64,000 nt of DNA from Streptomyces sp. 135 (GTDB lineage Bacteria; Actinomycetota; Actinomycetes; Streptomycetales; Streptomycetaceae). Positions within the stretch are counted from its first letter, which is position 1; every line of letters begins with the position of its first letter. Below the pieces are notes generated by a model. That model searched no databases. It had not been told where the DNA came from and saw nothing but the letters and a program-made list of their open reading frames with translations. Below, one piece after another: positions 8,969 to 17,735 of the stretch. The DNA lies in the NCBI RefSeq assembly GCF_020026305.1, contig NZ_CP075691.1:4278001-4342000 (forward strand), given 5' to 3'. Position numbers and translations under genes: made by a program.

Positions 8969-9003
8969 GCCCGACATCCTGCCGTACGCGGCCGGCGACG
9001 CGC

Positions 9004-9039
9004 CGAGGGCCGCCACACCAGTCGGTGTGGCGGCCCTCG
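9004..9039 (-). terminator. Terminator of the penicillin-binding protein gene
   Basis: Perfect 16-bp stem CGAGGGCCGCCACACC with loop AGTC, 35 bp past the PBP stop codon and touching a parS site. Confidence 0.85.
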
Positions 9040-9052
9040 TTTCACGTGAAAC
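9039..9052. other. parS centromere site
   Basis: Perfect GTTTCACGTGAAAC between the PBP gene and its terminator stem, sharing one base with the stem. Confidence 0.93.
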
Positions 9053-9073
9053 ATCTGCGGGGGAGGCCCCGGC

Positions 9074-11836
9074 TCAGCCTCTCGGGCCGCCGATGAACCC
9101 TCCGCCGTTCTGGTTCCCCTGGTCGTCGCCCGGCGGATCGTCCGTGGGCGGCGGTGATTCCCCGCCCGGGTCTCCGTTGGCGCCACCGTCCTCGGCACCG
9201 CCGTCCGCGCCGCCGTCGTTGTTGCACTCCCAGTCCCACTGGCTGCAGGACTCCTCGGGATCGGGTGACTGCGTCGTGGGGGGCTTGGTCGTCTCCGTCT
9301 CCGTGGGCGTCGGGGACGAGGGCTCGTCCTCCGGCTCCTTGGTCGCCGTGGGGCTCGGCGGCGGAGGCGGTGTCTCACCGACGAGCTGACCGATCGGCCC
9401 CGGCGTCGGGAAGGACCGCACAGGCTCGCCCTTGAGCGCCTTCGACATGTAGTCCTGCCAGATCTTCGCCGGGAACGAGGCGCCGTGGATCTTCTCCTCA
9501 CCACCCGTGCCGAACATCTCCAGGAACTCGCGCTTCTTGTTGGTCTCGTCGTCGTCGAGCCGGTACATGCTGATCGCCGTCGAGAGCTGCGGGGTGTAAC
9601 CGACGAACCAGGCGGACTTGTTGCCGTCCGTCGTACCGGTCTTGCCCGCGACCGGGCGGCCGCTCAGCTGGGCCGAGGTGCCGGTGCCCTTCTCCACGAC
9701 GGTCCTCAGCACGTCGGTGACGTTGTCGGCGACCTGCGGGGTGAAGGGGTGCGTGGTCTCCTTCTCGTGCCGATAGACCGAGTCGCCCTTGTACTCGACT
9801 TCCTTGACCGAGTACGGCTCGTTCTGCTTGCCGCTGGCCGCGAACGTGGCGTAGGCCCCGGCCATCCGGATCGCGCTCGGCGACGATGTGCCGAGCGAGA
9901 AGGAGGGGTAGTTGGCGCTGGCCATGGAGCTGTCGTCCTTGAGGCCCGCGTCAATGGCCGCCTGCTTCACCTTGTCCAGACCGACATCCATACCGAGCTG
10001 CACATAGGCCGAGTTGACCGACTCCCGCATCGCCTCACGAAGGTCGATCTGATAGCTCGGAGGGTTGTAGGACGCGTCTCCGTCGTTCTTCTGGAGCCAC
10101 TCCTTGCCCTCGCGGTCGGTCCAGACACTGCCGTTGTAGTTCTGGATCTTCAGCTCGTTCTTGCCGCTGTACAGGCTCTTGGGGTTGACCACAGTGCGCT
10201 CGGCATTGCTCTGCACCTCCGGGCCATCAGGGTTGCGTACGCCGTACTTGAAGGCGGCGGCCAGCACGAACGGCTTGTACGTCGATCCCACCTGGGCACC
10301 GGTCTGGTCGGCGTTGTTGGTGAAGTGCTTCGTCGCGTCCTCGCCGCCGTAGATGGCCTTGATGGCGCCGCTCTCGGGATCCACGGAGGCACCGCCGAAC
10401 TGGACGTGCGTGTCCTTCTCGGGGCGCAGCTTCGGCTTGATCTTCTCCTTGCGGACCTTGTTCACCGCGTTCTCGAGTTCCTTGACCTTCTTCCTCTCGA
10501 AGGTCGTGTGGATCTCGTAGCCGCCCTGCTGGAGCTCCTCGGCGGTGATGTCCGTGTTGCGGATGACGTACGCCTTGGCCAGGTCCACGAGGTAACCGGT
10601 CTGGCCGCCCAGCTGGGTGTTCGACCGCGGGTTCTGGAGCTTCGGGAACACCTTGTACTTGTTCCGCTGCGCGGCGGTCAGGTGGCCGTCCTTGACCTCC
10701 TCGTCGAGGATCCACTCCCAACGCTTCCTGGCGCGCGCGGTGTTGTCCTTCTGGTTGGCCGCGGGGTCGATCTCGGGGTAGCCGGCCGGGTCGTAGTACG
10801 TGGCGCCCTTGAGCACCGTCGCGAGGAGCGCGCACTCGCTCGGGTCCAGCTGCGTCGCTTCCTTGTCGAAGTAGGCCCGGGCGGCCGCCTGGATGCCGTA
10901 GGCCCCACGACCGTAGTAAGCGGTGTTGAGGTAGCCGGCCATGATGTCTTCCTTGGACACGGTCCGGCCGACCTTTATGGAGATGAAGAGCTCTTTGAAC
11001 TTGCGGCTGAACGTCTGCGACTGATCACCGAGACGCGCGTTCTTCACGTACTGCTGGGTGATCGTGGAGCCGCCCTGCGTCTGCCCGCCCTTGGCCATGT
11101 TGACCACGGCACGCGCGATACCCATGGGGTCGACGCCCTTGTCGTCCTCGAAGGTCTTGTTCTCCGCCGACATGACGGCGAAGCGCATCTCCTTGGGGAT
11201 GTCGTCGTAGTCGATGATCTGGCGGTTGCGCTCACCACCGGTCGCGACCATCTGCTTGCCGTCGGCCCAGTAGTAGACGTTGTTCTGGGCCGTGGCCGCC
11301 TTGTCGACCTCGGGCACCTGCACCAGGGCGTACGAGATGCCCGCGACGGCCATCAGGCCGCCGAGGAAGCTCAGGAACAGGCCGGTGACCAGGCGCCACG
11401 AAGGAACCCAGCGCCGCGCGCCCTGCTTGCCCGCGCGCGGGTAGTCGATGAACCTCTTCTTGCCGGGCTGCTGGGGTCCACGGCCCCTGCCGCGCCCGGG
11501 GCCGGATCCGCCGGAACCGCCGGGTCCACCCCCGCCACGGCGTCCGCCACCACCGGCACGTCCGCCGCCGGAGGCCTCGGCCGCCCTGCGGCGACCGCCT
11601 CCCGCCCCGACCGAACCACTGCGTTGCGCGGCTCGCCGGGCCTGGGCCCGGCCTCCATAGGGCTGGCCCCCCTCGTCCGGGGCCCCGGCTCCAGGTGCCC
11701 CATAGGAGGAAGAGGACGGTCCAGTGGCATCTCTCGGCGCCGCACGGCGGCCCGACGGCGCTCCTGGGGCGCCACGCCTGGCCGCGGCGCGTCCGCCGCC
11801 CTGCGGCTGCGGCGGCTTGCGACGGTGCTCGCTCAT
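9074..11836 (-). CDS. Class A penicillin-binding protein (transglycosylase/transpeptidase)
   Basis: 920-residue bifunctional peptidoglycan synthase. A long basic Gly/Arg/Pro-rich cytoplasmic tail (1-130) precedes one TM anchor (RLVTGLFLSFLGGLMAVAG, about 147-165). The GT51 domain shows the catalytic glutamate motif MSAENKTFEDDKGVDPMG and GGSTITQQYVKN. The transpeptidase domain has SxxK in VGSTYKPF, SxN in ESVNSAYVQLG and KTG in AGKTGTTDGNKSAWFVGY. A Pro/Thr/Glu-, then Gly/Asp-rich tail of about 120 residues ends the protein; no PASTA repeat was seen. ATG 11836 has GAGGAG about 10 bases upstream. It is divergent from padR. Confidence 0.95.
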   Translation of the reverse strand: MSEHRRKPPQPQGGGRAAARRGAPGAPSGRRAAPRDATGPSSSSYGAPGAGAPDEGGQPYGGRAQARRAAQRSGSVGAGGGRRRAAEASGGGRAGGGGRRGGGGPGGSGGSGPGRGRGRGPQQPGKKRFIDYPRAGKQGARRWVPSWRLVTGLFLSFLGGLMAVAGISYALVQVPEVDKAATAQNNVYYWADGKQMVATGGERNRQIIDYDDIPKEMRFAVMSAENKTFEDDKGVDPMGIARAVVNMAKGGQTQGGSTITQQYVKNARLGDQSQTFSRKFKELFISIKVGRTVSKEDIMAGYLNTAYYGRGAYGIQAAARAYFDKEATQLDPSECALLATVLKGATYYDPAGYPEIDPAANQKDNTARARKRWEWILDEEVKDGHLTAAQRNKYKVFPKLQNPRSNTQLGGQTGYLVDLAKAYVIRNTDITAEELQQGGYEIHTTFERKKVKELENAVNKVRKEKIKPKLRPEKDTHVQFGGASVDPESGAIKAIYGGEDATKHFTNNADQTGAQVGSTYKPFVLAAAFKYGVRNPDGPEVQSNAERTVVNPKSLYSGKNELKIQNYNGSVWTDREGKEWLQKNDGDASYNPPSYQIDLREAMRESVNSAYVQLGMDVGLDKVKQAAIDAGLKDDSSMASANYPSFSLGTSSPSAIRMAGAYATFAASGKQNEPYSVKEVEYKGDSVYRHEKETTHPFTPQVADNVTDVLRTVVEKGTGTSAQLSGRPVAGKTGTTDGNKSAWFVGYTPQLSTAISMYRLDDDETNKKREFLEMFGTGGEEKIHGASFPAKIWQDYMSKALKGEPVRSFPTPGPIGQLVGETPPPPPSPTATKEPEDEPSSPTPTETETTKPPTTQSPDPEESCSQWDWECNNDGGADGGAEDGGANGDPGGESPPPTDDPPGDDQGNQNGGGFIGGPRG

Positions 11837-12209
11837 CGAACGATTACTCCTCGGGCAGGCGCAGCTGTCCGCGCCTGGAAACGGCGGCTGGTTTCCGGTC
11901 CCCCCGACGTACGGATGCGCCCGTTCCGGCGCTCACCCGCACTACACCGGGGACGACGACGCTCCCTGGCGTCACTTGGTTCCCGGCGGCATACATGGCG
12001 CACAGACTACGCACCGTCAAAACCCTCGTAGAGCCGAAGTTCACCCCAAATCAGGCAAGTTACTTCCTACGAATCGGTGATGTGACGCCGTTCACCGTGC
12101 CCCCTCTTGTCTCGTGCGGGTCACCGTTCTATCGTCTCGATGTATCGAGTCGATACATCAGCTCGGCATAAAGGCCGTACTGAGGGACCGCGGCAGACGG
12201 GAGGCGAAG
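11837..12209. promoter_or_regulatory. PBP / padR divergent intergenic region
   Basis: A 373-bp gap with no credible gene. It should hold the promoters of the leftward PBP gene and the rightward padR gene. The only clear element is the palindromic operator at 12139-12159, listed separately. An AT-richer stretch lies near 12050-12075. Confidence 0.5.
12139..12159. promoter_or_regulatory. PadR operator palindrome
   Basis: Perfect inverted repeat GATGTATCG-AGT-CGATACATC, 50 bp upstream of the padR start. It has the ATGT...ACAT arrangement known for PadR-family operators. Autoregulation of padR is inferred from position. Confidence 0.72.
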
Positions 12210-12896
12210 ATGAGCAGGCGCTCCGGCATCCTGGAATTCGCCGTCCTCGGCCTCCTCCGTGAGTCCCCGATGCACGGCTATGAGCTGCGGAAACGTCTCA
12301 ATACGTCGCTGGGAGTCTTCCGCGCCTTCAGCTACGGGACCCTCTACCCCTGCCTCAAGACGCTGGTCGCCAACGGCTGGTTGATCGAGGAGGCGGGCAG
12401 CGCCTCCGAAGACGCCCTCGCGGCCCCGCTCACCGGGCGCCGCGCCAAGATCGTCTATCGGTTGACGGCGGAAGGTAAGGAGCACTTCGAGGATCTGCTC
12501 TCGCAGACCGGCCCCGACGCGTACGAGGACGAGCACTTCGCCGCCCGCTTCGCCTTCTTCGGGCAGACCTCGCGGGACGTACGCATGCGGGTGCTCGAGG
12601 GCCGCCGCAGCCGACTCGAAGAGCGCCTGGAGAAGATGCGTGCCTCCCTGGCCCGTACCCGGGAGCGCCTGGACGACTACACGCTTGAGCTGCAGCGGCA
12701 CGGCATGGAGTCCGTGGAGCGCGAAGTGCGCTGGCTGAACGAGCTCATCGAGAGCGAGCGAGCGGGACGGGACCAGCAACGGCCCTCCCGCGAAAGCTCC
12801 GCTCAGCAGGACAGCACATCTGGGGAGTCGGCGGGCCTGCCCCGGCGGCGGGAGAACGACCCGCCGCCGGATCCGTCCGATGACCCCACCAAGTGA
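12210..12896 (+). CDS. PadR family transcriptional regulator
   Basis: 228-residue winged-helix regulator. The PadR domain covers about residues 5-95: ILEFAVLGLLRESPMHGYEL, FRAFSYGTLYPCLKTLVANG, KIVYRLTAEGKEHFEDLL. A C-terminal coiled-coil arm (LEERLEKMRASLARTRERLDDYTLELQ) would form the dimer, and a disordered Pro/Ser/Arg tail ends it. ATG 12210 is chosen because the conserved domain starts at once and GGGAGGCG lies upstream. Its likely operator is at 12139-12159. The ino1 gene begins 59 bp downstream on the same strand, so it may control inositol synthesis as well as itself. Confidence 0.9.
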   Translation: MSRRSGILEFAVLGLLRESPMHGYELRKRLNTSLGVFRAFSYGTLYPCLKTLVANGWLIEEAGSASEDALAAPLTGRRAKIVYRLTAEGKEHFEDLLSQTGPDAYEDEHFAARFAFFGQTSRDVRMRVLEGRRSRLEERLEKMRASLARTRERLDDYTLELQRHGMESVEREVRWLNELIESERAGRDQQRPSRESSAQQDSTSGESAGLPRRRENDPPPDPSDDPTK

Positions 12897-12955
12897 GATC
12901 CAGCGTTCCGCGGGGTCTCATCCGGAATACCGAGAACACACAGGGAGCAACCGGA

Positions 12956-14038
12956 ATGGGTTCGGTTCGCGTAGCCATCGTCGGCGTGGGCAACTGCGCC
13001 GCCTCGCTGGTCCAGGGCGTCGAGTACTACAAGGACGCCGACCCGGACGCCAAGGTCCCGGGCCTGATGCACGTCCAGTTCGGCGACTACCACGTCCGTG
13101 ACATCGAGTTCGTCGCCGCCTTCGACGTCGACGCGAAGAAGGTCGGACTCGACCTCGCGGACGCGATCGGCGCCAGCGAGAACAACACCATCAAGATCTG
13201 CGACGTGCCGAACACCGGCGTGCAGGTCCAGCGTGGCCACACCCTCGACGGCCTGGGCCTGTACTACCGCCAGACCATCGAGGAGTCCGCCGAGGCCCCG
13301 GTCGACATCGTCCAGGTCCTCAAGGACCGCGAGGTCGACGTCCTCATCTGCTACCTGCCCGTCGGGTCCGAGGACGCCGCGAAGTTCTACGCGCAGTGCG
13401 CCATCGACGCCAAGGTCGCGTTCGTCAACGCGCTGCCGGTCTTCATCGCCGGTACCAAGGAGTGGGCGGACAAGTTCACCGAGGCCGGCGTGCCGATCGT
13501 CGGTGACGACATCAAGTCGCAGGTCGGCGCCACCATCACGCACCGCGTGATGGCGAAGCTGTTCGAGGACCGCGGTGTCCGCCTTGAGCGCACGATGCAG
13601 CTCAACGTCGGCGGCAACATGGACTTCAAGAACATGCTGGAGCGCGACCGCCTGGAGTCGAAGAAGATTTCGAAGACGCAGGCCGTCACCTCGCAGATCC
13701 CCGACCGGGAGCTGGGCGAGAAGAACGTCCACATCGGCCCGTCGGACTACGTGCAGTGGCTCGACGACCGCAAGTGGGCGTACGTGCGCCTTGAGGGCCG
13801 TGCCTTCGGTGACGTCCCGCTGAACCTGGAGTACAAGCTCGAGGTCTGGGACTCCCCGAACTCCGCGGGTGTCATCATCGACGCCCTGCGCGCGGCGAAG
13901 ATCGCCAAGGACCGCGGCATCGGCGGCCCGATCCTCTCCGCGTCCTCGTACTTCATGAAGTCCCCGCCGGTCCAGTACTTCGACGACGAGGCCTACGAGA
14001 ACGTCGAGAAGTTCATCAAGGGCGAGGTCGAGCGCTAA
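12956..14038 (+). CDS. ino1: Inositol-1-phosphate synthase (myo-inositol-3-phosphate synthase)
   Basis: 360-residue NAD-dependent enzyme that converts glucose 6-phosphate to 1L-myo-inositol 1-phosphate, the entry step for phosphatidylinositol and mycothiol in actinobacteria. The Rossmann motif is VRVAIVGVGNCAASLVQG (about 4-21). Conserved stretches are VPIVGDDIKSQVGATITHR, LNVGGNMDFKNML and KSPPVQYFDD near the C-terminus. Length fits the short prokaryotic class. ATG 12956 has GGGAG 5-10 bases upstream. It follows padR at 59 bp and ends with a hairpin terminator at 14063-14095. Confidence 0.96.
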   Translation: MGSVRVAIVGVGNCAASLVQGVEYYKDADPDAKVPGLMHVQFGDYHVRDIEFVAAFDVDAKKVGLDLADAIGASENNTIKICDVPNTGVQVQRGHTLDGLGLYYRQTIEESAEAPVDIVQVLKDREVDVLICYLPVGSEDAAKFYAQCAIDAKVAFVNALPVFIAGTKEWADKFTEAGVPIVGDDIKSQVGATITHRVMAKLFEDRGVRLERTMQLNVGGNMDFKNMLERDRLESKKISKTQAVTSQIPDRELGEKNVHIGPSDYVQWLDDRKWAYVRLEGRAFGDVPLNLEYKLEVWDSPNSAGVIIDALRAAKIAKDRGIGGPILSASSYFMKSPPVQYFDDEAYENVEKFIKGEVER

Positions 14039-14062
14039 ACAGCTCTCTCCTTGTCACTCGTC

Positions 14063-14095
14063 GAGGGTCCCCGGGCAGTCCACCCGGGGACCCTC
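14063..14095 (+). terminator. ino1 terminator
   Basis: Perfect 13-bp stem GAGGGTCCCCGGG with a 7-base loop, 24 bp after the ino1 stop. Confidence 0.82.
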
Positions 14096-14117
14096 CTCGT
14101 ATGTGAGGGTGTGCCCC

Positions 14118-15374
14118 ATGGCTGTCGTCGGTGACCTGCGTGTCCTGCTGCGTCTGCGGGACTTCCGGCGCCTGCTCGCCGTACGGCTGATCTCCCAGAG
14201 CGCGGACGGCGTCTACCAGGTCGCCCTCGCGACCTACGTGGTCTTCTCACCGGAGAAGCAGGCCTCGGCCGGAGCGATCGCCTCCGCGATGGCCGTGCTG
14301 CTCCTCCCGTATTCGCTGGTCGGCCCCTTCGCGGGCGTCCTCCTGGACCGCTGGCAGCGTCGGCAGGTCTTCCTCCACGGCAACCTCCTGCGGGCGGCAC
14401 TGGCGGCCCTTACCGCTCTGCTGATGCTCAGCGGCGTCCCCGACTGGCTCTTCTACGCCTCCGCGCTGTGTGTCACCGCCGTCAACCGCTTCGTGCTCGC
14501 GGGGCTCTCCGCCGCGCTGCCGCGGGTGGTCGACGCCGACCGCCTGGTCATCGCCAACTCCCTCTCGCCTACCGCGGGGACGCTCGCCGCGACCGTGGGC
14601 GGTGGCCTCGCCTTCGTCGTGCGGCTGTCGGGCTCGGATTCGGACGCGGTGGTGGTCCTGCTCGGGGCGGCCCTGTACCTCTGCGCGGCGCTCGCCTCGC
14701 TCCGCATGGCGCGTGACCTGCTCGGCCCCGACCCCGACCTGGTGCGGCCCCGCCTCGGGGAGGCACTGGCCGGCACGGCCCGTGGTCTGGCGGCGGGGCT
14801 ACGACACCTGGCCCAGCGCCCGGCGGCCGCCCGCGCGCTGGGCGCGATGACGGTGCTGCGGTTCTGCTACGGCGCGCTCACGGTCATGGTCCTGATGCTG
14901 TGCCGGTACGCATGGACATCCACGGAGTCCGAGGGGCTGGCGCTGCTCGGCCTCGCGGTCGGCATCTCCGGGGCGGGCTTCTTCGTGGCGGCGCTGGTGA
15001 CCCCCTCCGCGGCGGGCCGACTGGGACCGGGCGGCTGGATCGCCGCGTGCGCGGCCACGGCGGCGGTCCTGGAACCGGCCCTCGGCCTCACCTTCGCCCC
15101 CGTGCCTCTGCTCATCGCCGCCTTCGTCCTCGGCCTGACGACGCAGGGCGCGAAGATCGCCACGGACACGGTGGTGCAGTCCTCGGTGGACGACGGCTTC
15201 CGCGGCCGGATCTTCTCCCTCTACGACGTCCTCTTCAACGTCGCGTTCGTGGGCGCGGCGGCAGTGGCGGCACTGCTTCTGCCCGCTGACGGCCGGTCGA
15301 TTCCGCTTGTCGTCATGGTGGCTCTGCTGTACGCAGCGATTGCGGCGACTATGACCCGCTTTGACGTGCAGTAA
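14118..15374 (+). CDS. MFS transporter
   Basis: 418-residue major facilitator with about 12 hydrophobic segments. It starts MAVVGDLRVLLRLRDFRRLL, as in the group of drug-export-like MFS proteins whose N-terminus reads RDFRRLLAVRLISQSADG. The loop 2-3 motif is present as GPFAGVLLDRWQRRQVFLHG, and the second half opens near RALGAMTVLRFCYGA. Substrate unknown. ATG 14118 follows GAGGGTG; upstream GTG 14103 is less likely. The gene is just after the ino1 terminator and separate from it. Confidence 0.82.
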   Translation: MAVVGDLRVLLRLRDFRRLLAVRLISQSADGVYQVALATYVVFSPEKQASAGAIASAMAVLLLPYSLVGPFAGVLLDRWQRRQVFLHGNLLRAALAALTALLMLSGVPDWLFYASALCVTAVNRFVLAGLSAALPRVVDADRLVIANSLSPTAGTLAATVGGGLAFVVRLSGSDSDAVVVLLGAALYLCAALASLRMARDLLGPDPDLVRPRLGEALAGTARGLAAGLRHLAQRPAAARALGAMTVLRFCYGALTVMVLMLCRYAWTSTESEGLALLGLAVGISGAGFFVAALVTPSAAGRLGPGGWIAACAATAAVLEPALGLTFAPVPLLIAAFVLGLTTQGAKIATDTVVQSSVDDGFRGRIFSLYDVLFNVAFVGAAAVAALLLPADGRSIPLVVMVALLYAAIAATMTRFDVQ

Positions 15375-15489
15375 GTGTCACATCAGTGCCACAGAGCCTC
15401 TCTGGGCTTCAGAGATGCGGCTGCGCCCCGATAACTTACGGGCGTCTTATTCGCGCCATCGCGCTCTCGTTCGAGGGGACCCCCAAAAA

Positions 15490-15987
15490 GTGACCACTCC
15501 GCCGCCCCAGGGCCAAGCTCCGTACCCGCCTCAGGGCCAGAACCCGTACGGACAGCAGGCCCCGGGCGCGCCGTATCAGCAGCAGGGGGCTCCCTACCCT
15601 CCGCAGCAGGGCGCGCCGTACCCGCCCCACCAGGGTGGGCCCGTGCCTCCGCCGGCTGCTCCTCGCCGGGGCGGCAAGAAGCTCCTTCTGCGCATCGGCG
15701 GGTTCGCCCTCGTCGCCATCCTCATAGCCATCGGCAAGTGGTACTTCGGCTCCAGTGACGCCGAGACCACCTCCGTGGGCAGTTGCATGCGGAACGAGGG
15801 CACGATGAGTAAGCCTGACTTGCGTGACGTCGACTGCTCGTCGAGCGACGCCGAGTTCAAGGTCGTCGAGAAGTTCGACGACACCAGCGACGGCGACAAG
15901 TGCGAGGCCGTCAAGACGTCCGAAATCGCCTACTACCAGCAGGGCAAGGGCCACAACGTGGTGCTCTGCCTCAAGAAGGTGCAGTAG
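15490..15987 (+). CDS. Small Pro/Gln-rich single-pass membrane protein
   Basis: 165 residues, not assigned to a named family. A cytoplasmic tail of about 60 residues is built on repeats of the type APYPPQQG, followed by GGKK and one TM segment (LLLRIGGFALVAILIAIGKWYFG, about 65-87). The external domain of about 75 residues has four cysteines (VGSCMRNEG, LRDVDCSSSD, GDKCEAVK, VVLCLKKVQ) that may form two disulfides. Start GTG 15490 is chosen because it begins the low-complexity tail typical of such proteins and follows GAGGGGA. A parS-bearing terminator follows. Confidence 0.75.
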   Translation: MTTPPPQGQAPYPPQGQNPYGQQAPGAPYQQQGAPYPPQQGAPYPPHQGGPVPPPAAPRRGGKKLLLRIGGFALVAILIAIGKWYFGSSDAETTSVGSCMRNEGTMSKPDLRDVDCSSSDAEFKVVEKFDDTSDGDKCEAVKTSEIAYYQQGKGHNVVLCLKKVQ

Positions 15988-15995
15988 GCGACGAA

Positions 15996-16037
15996 GAGGG
16001 GCGCTGTTTCACGGTTTCACGTGAAACAGCGCCCCTC
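15996..16037 (+). terminator. Terminator hairpin carrying a parS half-site
   Basis: Perfect 17-bp stem (arms 15996-16012 and 16021-16037) with an 8-base loop, 9 bp after the small membrane gene. The stem ends in GTTTCAC / GTGAAAC, so the loop and right arm also form a complete parS at 16014-16027. Confidence 0.82.
16014..16027. other. parS centromere site
   Basis: Perfect GTTTCACGTGAAAC. An extra left half-site GTTTCAC lies at 16006-16012, so one right half-site is shared by two left ones. Confidence 0.92.
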
Positions 16038-16048
16038 GGCGCGTTTGG

Positions 16049-16084
16049 GGCGGGTGGGTGTTTCACGTGAAACATCCACCCGCC
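16049..16084 (-). terminator. Inverted repeat after cca centred on parS
   Basis: Two 18-base arms with one mismatch and no spacer, centred on the parS at 16060-16073. It lies just past the leftward cca gene, so it is a probable cca terminator, though without a loop only the outer stem would pair in RNA. Confidence 0.6.
16060..16073. other. parS centromere site
   Basis: Perfect GTTTCACGTGAAAC, 46 bp from the site at 16014 (start to start). The pair may act as a double ParB loading site. Confidence 0.93.
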
Positions 16085-16091
16085 TTCAGCC

Positions 16092-17534
16092 TCAGTCCTG
16101 CGTCGCCCACCACTCCTTGAGCGCCGCCACCGCCGCGTCCCGCTCCATCGGTCCGTTCTCCAGCCGCAGCTCCAGGAGGAACTTGTAGGCCTTGCCGATC
16201 ACCGGTCCAGGGCCCACGTCCAGGACCTGCATGATGTCGTTGCCGTCCAGGTCGGGGCGGATCGAGTCCAGCTCCTCCTGTTCCTGGAGGCGGGCGATGC
16301 GCTCCTCCAGGCCGTCGTACGCACGCGACAGCGCGTTCGCCTTGCGCTTGTTGCGCGTCGTGCAGTCGGAGCGGGTCAGCTTGTGCAGGCGCTCCAGGAG
16401 CGGCCCGGCGTCGCGTACATAGCGGCGTACGGCCGAGTCCGTCCACTCACCCGTGCCGTAGCCGTGGAAGCGCAGGTGGAGCTCGACGAGGCGCGAGACG
16501 TCCTTCACCAGCTCGTTGGAGTACTTGAGCGCCGTCATGCGCTTCTTGACCATCTTGGCCCCGACCACCTCGTGGTGGTGGAAGGAGACCCGCCCGTCGC
16601 TCTCGAAGCGACGGGTCTTCGGCTTGCCGATGTCGTGCAGCAGCGCGGCCAGCCGCAGTGTGAGGTCCGGTCCGTCCGTCTCCAGCGCCATCGCCTGCTC
16701 CAGGACGATCAGCGAGTGGTCGTAGACGTCCTTGTGGCGGTGGTGCTCGTCCCGCTCCAGGCGCAGCGCGGGCAGCTCCGGCAGGACGCGCGCGGCGAGC
16801 CCCGTGTCGACGAGGAGGGCGAGGCCCTTGCGCGGGTACGCGGAGAGGATCAGCTTGTTCAGCTCGTCCCGTACCCGCTCCGCGGACACGATGTCGATGC
16901 GCTCGGCCATGGCCTTCATCGCGGCGACGACCTCGGGCGCCACCTCGAAGTCCAGCTGCGCGGCGAACCGCGCGGCCCGCATCATCCGCAGCGGATCGTC
17001 CGAGAAGGACTCCTCGGGGGTCCCCGGAGTGCGCAGGACACGCTCGGACAGGTCCTCAAGGCCTCCGTGCGGGTCGACGAACTCCTTCTCGGGGAGCGCC
17101 ACGGCCATCGCGTTCACGGTGAAGTCACGGCGGACGAGGTCTTCCTCGATGGAGTCGCCGTAGGACACCTCGGGCTTGCGCGACGTCCTGTCGTACGCCT
17201 CGGACCGGTACGTCGTGACCTCGATCTGGTAGCCCTCTTTCTGGCAGCCGACCGTGCCGAAGGCGATTCCGACCTCCCACACCGCGTCCGCCCACGGTCG
17301 GACGATCTTCAGTACGTCCTCGGGGCGGGCGTCGGTCGTGAAGTCCAAGTCGTTGCCGAGCCGGCCGAGGAGGGCGTCCCTGACCGAGCCACCGACCAGG
17401 GCGAGAGAGAACCCGGCCTCCTGGAAACGGCGGGCAAGATCGTCCGCGACAGGGGATACACGCAGCAATTCGCTGACCGCGCGGCGCTGCACCTGGCTCA
17501 GTGCGCTGGGATTGTCTTCGTTGGCGTTCGGCAC
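16092..17534 (-). CDS. cca: CCA tRNA nucleotidyltransferase
   Basis: 480-residue class II nucleotidyltransferase-fold enzyme that builds or repairs the CCA tail of tRNAs. The head domain has ALVGGSVRDALLGRLGNDLD followed by DFTTDA, giving the catalytic acidic pair, and LVRRDFTVNAMAVALP. The neck contains FSDDPLRMMRAARFAAQLDF. An HD domain with LLHDIGKPKTRRFE (around 275-290) indicates the HD-containing actinobacterial type. GTG 17534 (VPNANEDNPSALSQVQRR) is chosen because sequence further upstream does not look coding; ATG/GTG starts further up are possible. Convergent with the small membrane gene, divergent from the DUF6049 gene. Confidence 0.93.
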   Translation of the reverse strand: MPNANEDNPSALSQVQRRAVSELLRVSPVADDLARRFQEAGFSLALVGGSVRDALLGRLGNDLDFTTDARPEDVLKIVRPWADAVWEVGIAFGTVGCQKEGYQIEVTTYRSEAYDRTSRKPEVSYGDSIEEDLVRRDFTVNAMAVALPEKEFVDPHGGLEDLSERVLRTPGTPEESFSDDPLRMMRAARFAAQLDFEVAPEVVAAMKAMAERIDIVSAERVRDELNKLILSAYPRKGLALLVDTGLAARVLPELPALRLERDEHHRHKDVYDHSLIVLEQAMALETDGPDLTLRLAALLHDIGKPKTRRFESDGRVSFHHHEVVGAKMVKKRMTALKYSNELVKDVSRLVELHLRFHGYGTGEWTDSAVRRYVRDAGPLLERLHKLTRSDCTTRNKRKANALSRAYDGLEERIARLQEQEELDSIRPDLDGNDIMQVLDVGPGPVIGKAYKFLLELRLENGPMERDAAVAALKEWWATQD

Positions 17535-17735
17535 AACAGAAAAGGGTACGTGCCCCGGGCGCCCGGGGCCGACCCGATTACCGCCGGGTCGTCCGCGCCG
17601 TCCAGGGCTCGCGCCGCGTCCCGGCCAGGTCTTGCGATCATGTGGAGCAGACCGCGGCACTTCGTCACAGCGCGCATCGTTACCATGCGTGGACGCACAA
17701 CCGACGACCACTGACGACGAGGGACGGGCGAACGC

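Noticed and set aside
9485..12031. 848-codon open frame on the plus strand
   Set aside because: Antisense to the penicillin-binding protein, whose motifs are all in the minus frame.
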